Below, in pieces: positions 9,309 to 19,376 of a DNA stretch of 64,000 bases. The translations under genes and the position numbers were made by a program. The notes under the pieces were generated by a model. The model saw nothing but the letters and a program-made list of their open reading frames with translations, made no database searches and was not told where the DNA came from. Each line of letters opens with the position of its first letter. Position 1 is the first letter of the stretch. Source of the DNA: Musicola paradisiaca NCPPB 2511 (GTDB lineage: Bacteria > Pseudomonadota > Gammaproteobacteria > Enterobacterales > Enterobacteriaceae); assembly GCF_000400505.1 (NCBI RefSeq), contig NZ_CM001857.1:737574-801573 (forward strand), given 5' to 3'.

Positions 9309-11159
9309 ATGGCTATCGAAATCAACGTACCGGATATCGGTGCAGATGAAGTTGAAGTCACCGAAGTGCTGGTGAAAGTGGGTGATAAGGTTGAAGCCGA
9401 ACAATCGCTGATTACGGTTGAAGGCGACAAAGCGTCGATGGAAGTTCCGTCTCCCCAGGCCGGTGTGGTGAAAGAGATCAAGATTGCGGTGGGCGACAAG
9501 GTCGCGACCGGCAAACTGATTATGGTCTTTGAAGCAGCCGGTGCGCCTGCCCCGGCTGCCGCGCCTGCCGCCAGCGCCGTGAAAGACGTTGAAGTGCCTG
9601 ACATCGGCGGTGATGAAGTCGAAGTGACTGAAGTGCTGGTGAAAGTCGGCGACACCGTGGCGGCCGAGCAGTCGCTGATCACTGTGGAAGGCGATAAGGC
9701 TTCCATGGAAGTTCCGGCGCCGTTTGCCGGCACCGTTAAGGAAATCAAAGTCAGCACCGGCAGCAAGGTGAAAACCGGCACGCTGATCATGGTGTTTGAA
9801 GTCGCCGGCGCCGCGCCTGCCGTTGCTGCTCCTGCTGCGGCGGTTAGTGCTCTCGCTGCTGCTCCGGCAGTCAGCGGCGGCGCTAAAGACGTCAACGTGC
9901 CGGATATCGGCGGCGATGAAGTCGAAGTGACGGAAGTGCTGGTGAAAGTCGGTGACACCGTGGCGGCCGAACAGTCGCTGATTACCGTGGAAGGCGACAA
10001 GGCCTCCATGGAAGTCCCGGCGCCGTTTGCCGGCACCGTCAAGGAAATCAAAATCAGCACCGGCAGCAAAGTGAAAACCGGTTCGTTGATCATGGTGTTT
10101 GAAGTGGCAGGCGCTGCGCCTGCGGCCGCCGCCGCTCCGGCCCCGGTCGCGGCTGCCCCGGCCGCTAGCGCGCCAGCCGCGGCTTCGGCTCCGGCGAAAG
10201 CTGACGGCAAAGGCGAGTTCGCCGAGAACGATGCTTATGTTCACGCTACCCCGGTGATTCGCCGTCTGGCGCGTGAATTCGGCGTCAACCTGGCGAAGGT
10301 CAAAGGCACTGGTCGTAAAGGCCGTATCCTGCGTGAAGACGTTCAGGCTTACGTGAAAGACGCGGTGAAACGTGCTGAATCCGCTCCGGCGGCTGGCGCT
10401 ACCGGTGGTTCTCTGCCGGGGCTGCTGCCGTGGCCGAAAGTCGACTTCAGCAAGTTTGGTGAAGTGGAAGAAGTGGAACTGGGCCGTATCCAGAAGATTT
10501 CTGGTGCCAACCTGAGCCGTAACTGGGTGATGATCCCGCACGTTACGCACTTCGACAAAACCGATATCACCGATCTGGAAGCGTTCCGCAAACAGCAGAA
10601 CGCAGAAGCTGAGAAGCGCAAACTGGATGTGAAGTTCACTCCGGTGGTGTTCATCATGAAAGCCGTTGCCGCTGCGCTTGAGCAGATGCCGCGTTTCAAC
10701 AGTTCGTTGTCTGAAGATGCTCAGCGTCTGACGCTGAAGAAATACATCAACATCGGTGTGGCGGTGGATACGCCGAATGGCCTGGTCGTTCCGGTGTTCA
10801 AAGACGTGAACAAGAAAGGCATCGTCGAGCTGTCTCGTGAACTGACGGTGATCTCCAAGAAAGCCCGTGACGGTAAGCTGACCGCTGGCGAAATGCAGGG
10901 CGGGTGTTTCACCATCTCCAGCATCGGCGGCCTGGGCACCACTCACTTCGCGCCGATCGTCAACGCGCCGGAAGTGGCTATTCTGGGTGTGTCCAAGTCA
11001 GCTATGGAGCCGGTCTGGAATGGTAAAGAGTTTGTTCCGCGTCTGATGATGCCGATCTCTCTGTCCTTCGACCACCGTGTCATTGACGGTGCTGATGGTG
11101 CTCGCTTCATTACCATCATCAACAACACCTTATCCGACATTCGCCGTCTGGTGATGTAA
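9309..11159 (+). CDS. aceF: Pyruvate dehydrogenase E2, dihydrolipoyl acetyltransferase
   Basis: AceF is the core of the complex and transfers acetyl groups from lipoamide to CoA. In order it has three lipoyl domains (about residues 1-78, 93-170 and 194-271), each with the GDKASMEVP lipoylation motif, separated by Ala/Pro linkers; a peripheral subunit-binding domain ([16 protein letters not shown]); and the catalytic domain ending at [14 protein letters not shown] with its active-site His. The 616 residues are slightly fewer than E. coli's 630, mainly through shorter linkers. A strong hairpin terminator follows the stop, separating it from lpdA, which has its own promoter. Confidence 0.98.
   Translation: MAIEINVPDIGADEVEVTEVLVKVGDKVEAEQSLITVEGDKASMEVPSPQAGVVKEIKIAVGDKVATGKLIMVFEAAGAPAPAAAPAASAVKDVEVPDIGGDEVEVTEVLVKVGDTVAAEQSLITVEGDKASMEVPAPFAGTVKEIKVSTGSKVKTGTLIMVFEVAGAAPAVAAPAAAVSALAAAPAVSGGAKDVNVPDIGGDEVEVTEVLVKVGDTVAAEQSLITVEGDKASMEVPAPFAGTVKEIKISTGSKVKTGSLIMVFEVAGAAPAAAAAPAPVAAAPAASAPAAASAPAKADGKGEFAENDAYVHATPVIRRLAREFGVNLAKVKGTGRKGRILREDVQAYVKDAVKRAESAPAAGATGGSLPGLLPWPKVDFSKFGEVEEVELGRIQKISGANLSRNWVMIPHVTHFDKTDITDLEAFRKQQNAEAEKRKLDVKFTPVVFIMKAVAAALEQMPRFNSSLSEDAQRLTLKKYINIGVAVDTPNGLVVPVFKDVNKKGIVELSRELTVISKKARDGKLTAGEMQGGCFTISSIGGLGTTHFAPIVNAPEVAILGVSKSAMEPVWNGKEFVPRLMMPISLSFDHRVIDGADGARFITIINNTLSDIRRLVM
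9585..10120 (+). repeat. Near-identical tandem lipoyl-domain repeats inside aceF
   Basis: The DNA for lipoyl domains 2 (about 9585-9817) and 3 (about 9888-10120) is nearly identical, including long exact runs; domain 1 (9309-9540) is more diverged. At protein level domains 2 and 3 differ at only a few residues. Such repeats can recombine and change domain number. Confidence 0.85.
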
Positions 11160-11163
11160 TCGA

Positions 11164-11190
11164 AAAGCCGGCCTGACGGCCGGCTTTTTT
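11164..11190 (+). terminator. Terminator after aceF
   Basis: AAAGCCGGCC and GGCCGGCTTT form a ten-pair stem with a TGAC tetraloop followed by a T-run, just after the aceF stop. Confidence 0.9.
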
Positions 11191-11249
11191 CTGATAAGCT
11201 GTTATTTGTTACAGCTATCAGTGAGTAAGGACAAATCGTTAGTCGCTTG

Positions 11250-11279
11250 TTGTTTCAAAATTGTTAACGATTTTGTAAA
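11250..11279 (+). promoter_or_regulatory. lpdA promoter
   Basis: TTGTTT (11250-11255), an 18-bp spacer and TGTAAA (11274-11279) form a plausible sigma-70 promoter. The spacer contains TTGTTAACGATTTTGT, which resembles an ArcA site (GTTAA-rich), consistent with anaerobic control of lpd in E. coli. This would allow lpdA expression independent of aceEF. Confidence 0.5.
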
Positions 11280-11372
11280 CTACCGCGGCAAAGACACGTC
11301 CCGGTGGAAGAGGGCGTTAAGACTCACAATAATGACGTCACAGACCCGCCGGAAATTAATTAAGAGGTCATG

Positions 11373-12797
11373 ATGAGTACTGAAATTAAAGCTCAGGTGG
11401 TGGTACTTGGCGCGGGCCCTGCAGGTTATTCCGCAGCGTTCCGTTGTGCAGACTTGGGTCTGGACACCGTGCTGGTTGAACGCTATTCCACGCTGGGCGG
11501 CGTATGTCTGAATGTAGGCTGTATCCCTTCCAAAGCGCTGCTGCACGTTGCGAAAGTCATTGAAGAAGCCAAAGCGCTGGCTGAACACGGCATCGTGTTT
11601 GGCGAACCGCAGACCGATATCGATAAGATTCGTACCTGGAAAGAAAAAGTCATTACCCAACTAACCGGTGGTCTGGCTGGTATGGCCAAAGGCCGTAAAG
11701 TCAAAGTGGTCAACGGTTTTGGCAAATTCACCGGCCCGAACACGTTGGTCGTCGAAGGTGAAAACGGCAGCACCACGGTGAATTTCGACAATGCCATCAT
11801 CGCGGCCGGTTCTCGTCCGATTCAGTTGCCGTTCATTCCGCATGACGACGCGCGCGTATGGGATTCCACCGATGCGCTGGAGTTAAAGAGCGTTCCCGGA
11901 CGTCTGCTGGTAATGGGCGGCGGTATCATCGGTCTGGAAATGGGCACCGTGTATCATGCGCTGGGCTCTCAGATCGACGTGGTTGAAATGTTCGACCAGG
12001 TGATCCCGGCTGCCGATAAAGACATCGTTAAAGTCTTCACCAAACGCATCAGCAAGAAATTCAACCTGATGCTGGAAACCAAAGTGACCGCGGTAGAAGC
12101 CAAAGAAGACGGCATCTACGTGTCGATGGAAGGCAAGAAGGCGCCGGCTGAACCGCAGCGTTACGACGCGGTGCTGGTGGCTATCGGTCGCGTACCGAAT
12201 GGCAAACTGCTGGATGCCGGTCAGGCTGGTGTGGAAGTTGACGAACGCGGCTTCATCCGTGTTGACAAGCAGATGCGCACCAACGTGCCGCACATCTATG
12301 CTATCGGCGATATCGTCGGGCAGCCGATGCTGGCGCATAAAGGTGTGCACGAAGGCCATGTGGCTGCCGAAGTCATCGCCGGTAAGAAACACTACTTCGA
12401 TCCGAAGGTGATCCCGTCCATCGCTTACACCGAGCCGGAAGTGGCTTGGGTCGGCCTGACCGAGAAAGAAGCGAAGGAAAAAGGCATCAGCTATGAAACC
12501 GCGGTATTCCCGTGGGCGGCGTCCGGCCGTGCGATTGCTTCTGATTGCTCTGACGGTATGACCAAGCTGATTTTCGACAAAGAGACCCACCGGGTGATCG
12601 GCGGCGCGATTGTCGGCACCAACGGCGGCGAGCTGTTGGGAGAAATCGGCCTGGCGATCGAGATGGGGTGCGATGCGGAAGATATCGCATTGACTATCCA
12701 CGCTCATCCGACGTTGCATGAGTCCGTCGGGCTGGCTGCCGAAGTATTCGAAGGCAGCATTACCGACTTGCCGAACCCGAAAGCGAAGAAGAAATAA
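11373..12797 (+). CDS. lpdA: Dihydrolipoamide dehydrogenase (E3)
   Basis: LpdA reoxidises dihydrolipoamide with FAD and NAD+ for the pyruvate and 2-oxoglutarate dehydrogenases and the glycine cleavage system. The 474-residue protein has the FAD motif GAGPAGYSAAF, the redox disulfide Cys45/Cys50 in GGVCLNVGCIPSKALL, the NAD motif GGGIIGLEMG, the second FAD motif YAIGDIVGQPMLAH and the C-terminal catalytic HAHPTLHE. Two adjacent ATG codons occur; the second (11373) has the better distance to AAGAGG. It is flanked by its own promoter and a terminator. Confidence 0.98.
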   Translation: MSTEIKAQVVVLGAGPAGYSAAFRCADLGLDTVLVERYSTLGGVCLNVGCIPSKALLHVAKVIEEAKALAEHGIVFGEPQTDIDKIRTWKEKVITQLTGGLAGMAKGRKVKVVNGFGKFTGPNTLVVEGENGSTTVNFDNAIIAAGSRPIQLPFIPHDDARVWDSTDALELKSVPGRLLVMGGGIIGLEMGTVYHALGSQIDVVEMFDQVIPAADKDIVKVFTKRISKKFNLMLETKVTAVEAKEDGIYVSMEGKKAPAEPQRYDAVLVAIGRVPNGKLLDAGQAGVEVDERGFIRVDKQMRTNVPHIYAIGDIVGQPMLAHKGVHEGHVAAEVIAGKKHYFDPKVIPSIAYTEPEVAWVGLTEKEAKEKGISYETAVFPWAASGRAIASDCSDGMTKLIFDKETHRVIGGAIVGTNGGELLGEIGLAIEMGCDAEDIALTIHAHPTLHESVGLAAEVFEGSITDLPNPKAKKK

Positions 12798-12825
12798 TCA
12801 GATATCGCTTTCCTCGTTGATACTG

Positions 12826-12853
12826 AATCCGGCACAGGTTGCCGGATTTTTTT
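12826..12853 (+). terminator. Terminator after lpdA
   Basis: AATCCGGCA (12826-12834) and TGCCGGATT (12840-12848) form a nine-pair stem followed by a seven-T run. Confidence 0.9.
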
Positions 12854-12953
12854 ATCTTCCTCGCAGAATTCACATCCTTTTTCGTCACCCTGAACCGCCT
12901 GACTTACAATCATCGTCACCATAATGAAACCGTGTTTTACTCTGGGAATGACA

Positions 12954-14138
12954 ATGATGAAACGGAACCGACTCTGGCATACGCTTGGTCTGTTAGTGTT
13001 TTGGCTGAGCAGTGGTGCATCCATGGCGAACGACGCTTCTTATCAAACCGCAGCGATAACCGAAGAGGCTTTGCCCGTCTTCTATACCGAATTAAAACAG
13101 CAACTGACCTATCCCGATTCCTGGCTATCCGGGCACCAACAATCCTTTGAGCAATGGCGTCGACAGGCGCGTCTGTTAGTGCGGGAACGTCTGCTGACAC
13201 CGGATACCCACCGGGCGTTTGAGCCGCAGGTGGTGGATAAACAGGAACGTGATGGGTATCGGGCCGAGAAAGTGGCGTTTAATCTGACGGACGAAAGCCG
13301 GGTGGCCGGGTTGCTGTTGACGCCAAATTCACCGGGGCCGCATCCGGCGGTTATTCTGCTGCATGACCATGGTGCGAAGTTCGATATTGGCAAAGAGAAA
13401 ATGATTCAGCCATGGGGCGATGACGCCCGTCTGGCTTCTGCTAAAGCCTGGGCCGATAAGTTTTTCACCGGTCGTTTTGTCGGCGATGAACTGGCGAAAC
13501 GGGGCTACGTGGTGCTGGCGGTGGACGCGCTGGGATGGGGCGATCGCGGGCCGTTGAAATATGAGCAGCAGCAGGCGCTGGCGAGCAATTTCTATAATCT
13601 CGGTCGCTCGCTGGCAGGATTGATGGCCTATGAAGACATGCGGTCGCTGGATTTTCTGGCTTCGCTGCCGCAGGTGGATCCTAAAAGAATCGGCATCGTC
13701 GGTTTTTCGATGGGCGCCTATCGCGCCTGGCAACTGGCGGCCCTGTCTGATAAAGCGGCGGTGACGGCCGCTATTGCCTGGATGGGAACCTACGATGGCC
13801 TGATGGTGCCGGGCAACAACGTGCTGCGTGGTCAATCGGCGTTTTACATGCTCCATCCGGGGTTATCAGCGCGCCTGGATTTCCCCGACGTAGCGAGTAT
13901 CGCCGCGCCTAAACCCATGTTGTTCTTCAACGGCGGCAAGGATTCGTTGTTCCCGGCCCGCGCAGTGCAGGCCGCCTACTCGCGTATGCACCGTATCTGG
14001 TTGTCCCAGCAGGCAGATGACCGGCTGGTCACGAAAATCTGGCCGGAACTGGGGCATGTGTTTTATCAGGAACAGCAGGATGCGGTATTCGCCTGGTTGG
14101 ATCGCTGGTTGGCGACACCGGCCCATCCAGCACGTTAA
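12954..14138 (+). CDS. Exported alpha/beta hydrolase, dienelactone/acetyl esterase type
   Basis: The 394-residue product begins with a signal peptide (MMKRNRLWHTLGLLVFWLSSGASMA), so it probably acts in the periplasm or outside. The mature part is an alpha/beta hydrolase with oxyanion strand AVILLHDHGAKF, nucleophile elbow GFSMGAYRA, acid region FFNGGKDSLFPARA and catalytic His in WPELGHVFY. The closest recognisable groups are the dienelactone-hydrolase and acetyl-xylan-esterase-like families, whose members deacylate small esters or polysaccharides. GGGA sits six bases before the ATG at 12954; an upstream in-frame ATG at 12924 would bury the signal peptide. It starts the accessory block between lpdA and acnB. 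The substrate is unknown. Confidence 0.7.
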   Translation: MMKRNRLWHTLGLLVFWLSSGASMANDASYQTAAITEEALPVFYTELKQQLTYPDSWLSGHQQSFEQWRRQARLLVRERLLTPDTHRAFEPQVVDKQERDGYRAEKVAFNLTDESRVAGLLLTPNSPGPHPAVILLHDHGAKFDIGKEKMIQPWGDDARLASAKAWADKFFTGRFVGDELAKRGYVVLAVDALGWGDRGPLKYEQQQALASNFYNLGRSLAGLMAYEDMRSLDFLASLPQVDPKRIGIVGFSMGAYRAWQLAALSDKAAVTAAIAWMGTYDGLMVPGNNVLRGQSAFYMLHPGLSARLDFPDVASIAAPKPMLFFNGGKDSLFPARAVQAAYSRMHRIWLSQQADDRLVTKIWPELGHVFYQEQQDAVFAWLDRWLATPAHPAR

Positions 14139-14161
14139 CCCTTTGTTTTATAATACTCCGA

Positions 14162-14197
14162 CCGGCTCTGGCGCTCGTTCAGGATCGCCAGAGCCGG
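14162..14197. terminator. Shared hairpin between convergent genes
   Basis: CCGGCTCTGGCG (14162-14173) and CGCCAGAGCCGG (14186-14197) form a perfect twelve-pair stem. One arm lies inside the last codons of the MmgE/PrpD gene. The hairpin probably ends transcription from both sides. Confidence 0.7.
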
Positions 14198-15513
14198 GTC
14201 AATGCTGCTAAGTCGCCTGCGGCCCGTAATTGACACCAGCCGAGCAGACCGTCGGCGTTAATCTCGGGCAATAGGCTGACAGTCTGACGCAGCTTGTGCG
14301 CGACATCGGTGACGGTCGCCGAGGTTTGCTGCCAGGTGACTCGGGCGGTGAGCGATGTGTCATCCTTCAACCATAGCGTGACCTCGTGAAAACGAGCATC
14401 CGGGTTCAGTTCATCCGGGGGGGCGCTCGGGTCTTCCTGGCGTGAGACTTTGTCCGCCAGTGCGGCAATCCAGGGTTCAACCGGCACTTCAGCAAAACGA
14501 TCCAGCCGCAATTCACCTTCCAGCAACGCGGCGGCGATCACGTATTCGAGGCTGAAACGCGCCTCAACACCGGTCGTAGCCCGCCGGATAAAGGGCGCGG
14601 CGTCGCCGCCCGGCGGGAATGTCACGGTGATGCTATCCGCTGCCGCAGTCAGGTCGTCTATCGGTTTACCGGAAGATTGCAGCCACTGCTCTCGCAGTAT
14701 CAATGCCGCTTCCGCCGCGCTATGCGTGCCGCCGCAAGTGGGGTAGCGCTTGAAGATGAGTCCGGGGGAGCAGATACGCCAGGGCGCGCCCCATTGCGCC
14801 GTCAGGGCGTCGGGGCGTTGTTGCCCTTCACCATGCGCTGCCAGAAAAGCGTCTATCACCCGATCGTGACTACCATGAAATCCCGCCAGCGCCAACTGTG
14901 TGGCGGCGAGTCCAGCACGGGCGGCGAGCCCGGCGTGCAACGGTTTCATGGCGGAGCCGAATTGCGCCCGCAAACCCGCAGCCTGAGTGGCGGCCAACCC
15001 CAGCGCGTTGGCGGTCTGTTCCTCCGTTGCGCCGATCAGGCGGCAGGTTGCGGCAGCGGCGGCGATGGCCCCCAGCGTGGCGGTATTGTGGTAGCCAAGG
15101 CTGTAATGGCGCGGCCCGGCGGCTAGCCCAAGCCGGCCGGCGGTTTCGACGCCGATAATGTAGGCGCTGAGAAAGGCGTCTTCGGTGATGTCCGGGTGCT
15201 CATCGGCCAGCGCCAACAGCGCCGGCAGAATCACCGTGCTGGGGTGCCCCCGGAATCCTGAATGGAAATCGTCAAAGTCCAGAGCGTGACCAGCATAACC
15301 CAGTAGCAGGCAGCGGGCCTGGCTGTCGTTGTCTGAATAGACCGCTTTCAGCGGTGCCAGCCCGCTGTCCGCCACCACGCCATGCCAGACCGGCAAGGCA
15401 CAGGCAATAAAATCCGTTACCCCGTTGCGGGCAAGGTCAATAGCGATGGTATCAGGCTGGGCGGCGACGATCAGACGCGCCAATCGGGTGGTCATGCTGG
15501 AATAGTCGGACAT
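14179..15513 (-). CDS. MmgE/PrpD family protein
   Basis: The family includes 2-methylcitrate dehydratase and cis-aconitate decarboxylase, which act on tricarboxylic acids in the cytoplasm. Recognisable stretches are HALDFDDFHSGFRGHPSTVI, containing the DDFH active-site region, GYHNTATLGAIAAAAATCRL and KRYPTCGGTHSAAEAA. From the ATG at 15513 the protein has 444 residues, normal for the family. The start is uncertain: no clear ribosome site is seen, and a TTG at 15561 is also in frame. It is not in a prp operon; neighbours are an AraC regulator and a siderophore receptor, so its substrate cannot be deduced. Confidence 0.75.
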   Translation of the reverse strand: MSDYSSMTTRLARLIVAAQPDTIAIDLARNGVTDFIACALPVWHGVVADSGLAPLKAVYSDNDSQARCLLLGYAGHALDFDDFHSGFRGHPSTVILPALLALADEHPDITEDAFLSAYIIGVETAGRLGLAAGPRHYSLGYHNTATLGAIAAAAATCRLIGATEEQTANALGLAATQAAGLRAQFGSAMKPLHAGLAARAGLAATQLALAGFHGSHDRVIDAFLAAHGEGQQRPDALTAQWGAPWRICSPGLIFKRYPTCGGTHSAAEAALILREQWLQSSGKPIDDLTAAADSITVTFPPGGDAAPFIRRATTGVEARFSLEYVIAAALLEGELRLDRFAEVPVEPWIAALADKVSRQEDPSAPPDELNPDARFHEVTLWLKDDTSLTARVTWQQTSATVTDVAHKLRQTVSLLPEINADGLLGWCQLRAAGDLAALTRLWRS

Positions 15514-15766
15514 GGCGATATCGGTATGGTGTTGTTCAACGGTGGACGTGATAACAGACAATGCCGTGAATGACGCGCAAAACCTAGCGATTTTTCATTG
15601 CGCCTACTCGTATCCGTCATCGTTCACGTCGCCGGCGTGTTGCCCGCCCTGCTATAAGCTCCCGAGGTACGTGCAGGGTTGCTGCGTCAGCAGGGGCGCG
15701 ATGATCCTACTTCCTGAGGGAACAGCGTAGTGCATTGTTTCGCGTGATAGCGTTTGCGCCGCCGCT

Positions 15767-16768
15767 CTAATTATGGGAGGTATAAACGCCGTTTTTCAGC
15801 TGCGTCGGCGTCAGCCCATAAACGCGCCGCAGGGCGGTGGCGAAATTGGCCGGGCTGGTGTAACCGGCGAGGCTGGCGGCCTGGGCGATCCCCACGCCTT
15901 CCCGCTGTAGCGCCAGCACGGCGCGTTGCAGGCGGCAGTTGCGCAGATACTCAAATACCGTCATGTCAAAGGTGTGGCGGAAGTGGCGCTGTAGTGAGCT
16001 TTCACTCATGTTGGCGCTGCTGGCGATATCGGCGATGGAAAGATGATCGGCGGCGCCGCTTTCCAGCATGTCCTTCACTTGTTGCATCCGTTGACGGTGG
16101 TGCAGCGGTACGCCAGATGCTGTCTTATCGATGGAGGCTTGTTCGGCGAGTGAACCGAGCGCTTCAATAATCAATGTCATGCACTGAGTTTCCAGATACA
16201 GACGTTGCAACGGCGTTTGACAAGGGCCGGCGTTGAGGAGCTGCCAGGCGGCGGCCAGCGCCTGACGCGACGGCATCCAGCGGTGAACGGCGAGGTGGGT
16301 TTGGGTGAAGTGGTAGATGGCCCGCCAGTCGTCGACGCTATCCATCAGATTGCCGTACAACCATTCACGGCTAAACGTCAGCGAAACGGTACGCTCGTAG
16401 TCGTCGCGTTTGCCATAGCGGCGAAATAACGTAGGTTCGGTCAGCGACGTCAGCAAGGCCGGGTAGCGTTTGCCCAGATGCAGACGCTGTTCGCCATAGC
16501 TGATATGCGCATTGCCGTTGACGACCACCGCCAGTTTTAGCGCACCGTTCAATGTGGTCTGGGTTTGCATGTTGTGCAGGTTGATGACATCGGCGGTGTG
16601 CAGGATCAAATCGCGGTGCAGCGGCGTGACATCGAAATGGCCGAACAATAACGGCGTATCGTCAATCACCTGAGGGCTGAGAACGCGGTAGTGATTAGCG
16701 ATCAGGCTGGACATCCGCATAATCTGATGCTTGTAAATGGATGCTGACGTCGAAACAGGATTACGCAC
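15767..16768 (-). CDS. AraC-family regulator beside a siderophore receptor
   Basis: The C-terminal 100 residues are a typical AraC/XylS DNA-binding domain: HLSIADIASSANMSESSLQRHFR as the first helix-turn-helix and GIAQAASLAGYTSPANFATALRR as the second. The N-terminal 200 residues look like the PchR/YbtA type that senses ferric siderophores, which fits the divergent FepA-like receptor. The start is inferred as GTG 16768 because GAGGGGG lies six bases before it; ATG 16783 upstream and ATG 16720 downstream are alternatives. The product would be about 333 residues. Control of the receptor gene is inference from position. Confidence 0.8.
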   Translation of the reverse strand: MRNPVSTSASIYKHQIMRMSSLIANHYRVLSPQVIDDTPLLFGHFDVTPLHRDLILHTADVINLHNMQTQTTLNGALKLAVVVNGNAHISYGEQRLHLGKRYPALLTSLTEPTLFRRYGKRDDYERTVSLTFSREWLYGNLMDSVDDWRAIYHFTQTHLAVHRWMPSRQALAAAWQLLNAGPCQTPLQRLYLETQCMTLIIEALGSLAEQASIDKTASGVPLHHRQRMQQVKDMLESGAADHLSIADIASSANMSESSLQRHFRHTFDMTVFEYLRNCRLQRAVLALQREGVGIAQAASLAGYTSPANFATALRRVYGLTPTQLKNGVYTSHN

Positions 16769-16886
16769 GGCTTTCCCCCTCATGCTCTCTGGTGATTTCG
16801 GGCGATTTTGCCGCTTTCGCAAAGCAATTTGCGGTTTATACAAACCCCGCCCCGGCAAACAAATGTAACAATGATTGCGCTTTAAT

Positions 16887-16905
16887 GGTAATGCAAATAC
16901 TTCTC
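16887..16905 (+). promoter_or_regulatory. Probable Fur box ahead of the TonB receptor
   Basis: GGTAATGCAAATACTTCTC agrees with the 19-bp Fur consensus GATAATGATAATCATTATC at 13 positions and lies about 50 bp upstream of the receptor start, a normal position for iron repression. Confidence 0.5.
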
Positions 16906-16951
16906 AGTAGCACCTTTGGCTGCTGGCTTTCATTGATACAGGGCGACTTTG

Positions 16952-19303
16952 ATGATGACACGACGACCACGCCACTATCTGGCGACGCTGATCGGGCTAA
17001 GTTGTGCGGCTTTCCCGAGCCTGAATTGGGCGGCAGCGACAGACGCCACCGCGACAACAGTGACCAATAACACTGCGGCCGGCACCCCCTTAACCAGCAC
17101 CACTTCTTCCAATCCGGCATCGACCAACGATGCCGGCCAGACGCAGGGCGATACGATGGTGGTGACGGCGGCGGAACAGACGCGCCAGGCGCCGGGCGTC
17201 TCGGTGATGACCGCTGAGGATATTGCCAAACGCGCACCCACCAACGATCTGTCCGAGATCATCCGTACCCAGCCGGGGGTGAACCTGACCGGCAATTCCA
17301 CCAGCGGGCAGCGCGGCAATAACCGCCAAATCGACATTCGCGGCATGGGGCCGGAGAATACCCTGATTTTGGTAGACGGTAAGCCGATATCCAGCCGCAA
17401 CGCCGTGCGCTACGGCTGGCGGGGCGAACGCGATACCCGCGGCGACACCAACTGGGTGCCGAGCGACATGGTGGAACGCATTGAAGTGCTGCGCGGCCCG
17501 GCGGCGGCGCGCTACGGCTCCGGCGCCATGGGCGGGGTGATTAATATCATTACCAAACAGCCGACCCAGGCGTGGCACGGTAGTTGGAATACTTACTTCA
17601 ATGTTCCGGTTCACAAAGCGGAGGGCGCTACCAAGCGTACCGATTTCAGCTTGTCCGGCGGCTTGAGCGATAGCCTGAGCCTGCGGCTGTACGGCAACCT
17701 CAACAAGACGCAGGCGGATGCCGCCGATATCAACGAGCCGTATAAATCGGCGCGTACCGGCAGTTATGCCAGTTCGGTACCGGCCGGGCGCGAAGGGGTG
17801 CGCAATAAAGATATCAACGGCGTGCTGCGCTGGGATATCACCAGGCAACAGTCGCTGGAGTTTGAAATGGGGAGCAGTCGCCAGGGCAATATCTATGCCG
17901 GCGACACCCAGAATACCAACAGCAACAGCTATGTGAGCAGCAACTACGGGAAAGAAACCAACCGCATGTACCGGCAGAACTACGCCGTGACCCACCGTGG
18001 TTTCTGGGACAGCGGCGTCAGCTCCACGTCTTATCTGCAATACGAGCGTACTCAGAACACCCGTATCAGCGAAGGGCTGGCGGGCGGCACCGAGGGGATC
18101 TTCTCCTCCGCCGACGACTACACCACCATCAAGCTGGATGCCCTGACCGCCCACAGCGAAGTGAATATCCCGTTTGACGCCTATTTCAACCAAACCGTCA
18201 CACTGGGCGTGGAGGCGTCGGGTCAGCGCATGACAGATCCGAGTTCTTCCTCTTATGACATCTCGTCCACGGGCGCCATTGCGGGGTATAGCAGCAAAAA
18301 CCGCAGCGGCGATATCAATGCCCATACCTTCTCGGTGTTCGCTGAAGACAATGTCGAGCTGACGCAAAGCACCATGCTGACGCCGGCGCTGCGCTTTGAC
18401 TACCATTCGCTGGCAGGCAGCAAGGTCAGCCCTGGGCTGAACCTGTCGCAAGGGTTAGGGGATGATGTCACTCTGAAAATGGGGATTGCCCAGGCTTACA
18501 AAGCGCCCAATCTGTACCAGGTTAACCCCAACTACCTGCTCTACAGCCGGGGACAGGGTTGCTATCTGGTCAATGGCGCCAGCAATAACTGCTACCTGAT
18601 CGGTAATGAGGATCTTAAGGCAGAAACCAGCGTCAACAAGGAGATCGGTCTGGAGTTCAAACGCTATGGTTATCAGGCTGGGGTGACTTACTTCCGTAAC
18701 GATTACCGCAACAAGATCGAATCCGGGTTGACGCCGGTGGGGACTACCACCGACGGCAAAACCTACGTTTACCGTTGGGAGAATATTCCCCGCGCGGTGG
18801 TCGAAGGGCTGGAAGGGACTCTGAACGTACCGGTATCGGAGAGTGTGACATGGCACAACAACATTACCTACATGCTGCGTTCGAAGAATAAGAGTACCGG
18901 CGATATTCTGTCCGTCACGCCGGCGTTCACGCTGAATTCCACGCTGAGCTGGCAGGCGACGGACGATCTGTCGTTGCAATCGACCTTGACCTGGTATGGT
19001 CGCCAGAAGCCGAAAAAATATAACTATCGCGGTATGGCCGCTTCGGGCGACGAGCTGAATGAACTCAGCCCGTATGCAGTAGTGGGAACCCGCGCCACCT
19101 ATACCATCAACAAGAACGTCAGCGTAACCGGCGGGGTGAGCAATCTGTTCGATAAACGCCAGTTCCGCCGTGGTAACGCATCGGCCGGTTGTACTGTCGC
19201 ATCCAACGGCAGTTGCAGCGCCATTACCATCGCCGGTGCCGGGGCTGCGACTTACAATGAACCGGGCCGAACCTTTTATATGAGTATTAACACCCACTTC
19301 TAA
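16952..19303 (+). CDS. FepA-like TonB-dependent catecholate siderophore receptor
   Basis: This outer-membrane receptor imports a ferric siderophore using TonB energy. The roughly 783-residue protein has a signal peptide (ending NWAA), a low-complexity Thr/Asn-rich linker, a TonB box-like DTMVVTAAEQ, a plug domain with IDIRGMGPENTLILVDGKP, SRNAVRYGWRGERDTRGD and VERIEVLRGPAAARYGSGA, and a 22-strand barrel ending FYMSINTHF. The plug is very close to FepA/PfeA/IroN, receptors of enterobactin-like triscatecholates. An AraC regulator is divergent and an IroE-like esterase follows, so the three probably form one ferric-siderophore uptake unit. The exact ligand cannot be read from sequence. Confidence 0.88.
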   Translation: MMTRRPRHYLATLIGLSCAAFPSLNWAAATDATATTVTNNTAAGTPLTSTTSSNPASTNDAGQTQGDTMVVTAAEQTRQAPGVSVMTAEDIAKRAPTNDLSEIIRTQPGVNLTGNSTSGQRGNNRQIDIRGMGPENTLILVDGKPISSRNAVRYGWRGERDTRGDTNWVPSDMVERIEVLRGPAAARYGSGAMGGVINIITKQPTQAWHGSWNTYFNVPVHKAEGATKRTDFSLSGGLSDSLSLRLYGNLNKTQADAADINEPYKSARTGSYASSVPAGREGVRNKDINGVLRWDITRQQSLEFEMGSSRQGNIYAGDTQNTNSNSYVSSNYGKETNRMYRQNYAVTHRGFWDSGVSSTSYLQYERTQNTRISEGLAGGTEGIFSSADDYTTIKLDALTAHSEVNIPFDAYFNQTVTLGVEASGQRMTDPSSSSYDISSTGAIAGYSSKNRSGDINAHTFSVFAEDNVELTQSTMLTPALRFDYHSLAGSKVSPGLNLSQGLGDDVTLKMGIAQAYKAPNLYQVNPNYLLYSRGQGCYLVNGASNNCYLIGNEDLKAETSVNKEIGLEFKRYGYQAGVTYFRNDYRNKIESGLTPVGTTTDGKTYVYRWENIPRAVVEGLEGTLNVPVSESVTWHNNITYMLRSKNKSTGDILSVTPAFTLNSTLSWQATDDLSLQSTLTWYGRQKPKKYNYRGMAASGDELNELSPYAVVGTRATYTINKNVSVTGGVSNLFDKRQFRRGNASAGCTVASNGSCSAITIAGAGAATYNEPGRTFYMSINTHF

Positions 19304-19376
19304 CCATCAACCATGAAACGGCCGGCCTATCGATGCCGGCCGATGCCATTCATGAGCTATCAGTGAGCATGTCGAT

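Noticed and set aside
6635..10210. Open frame of 1191 codons on the minus strand across aceE and aceF
   Set aside because: It is antisense to two certain, highly conserved genes. Long antisense frames are common opposite GC-rich, codon-biased genes, and its repetitive Ala/Thr/Ser-rich start mirrors the lipoyl repeats.
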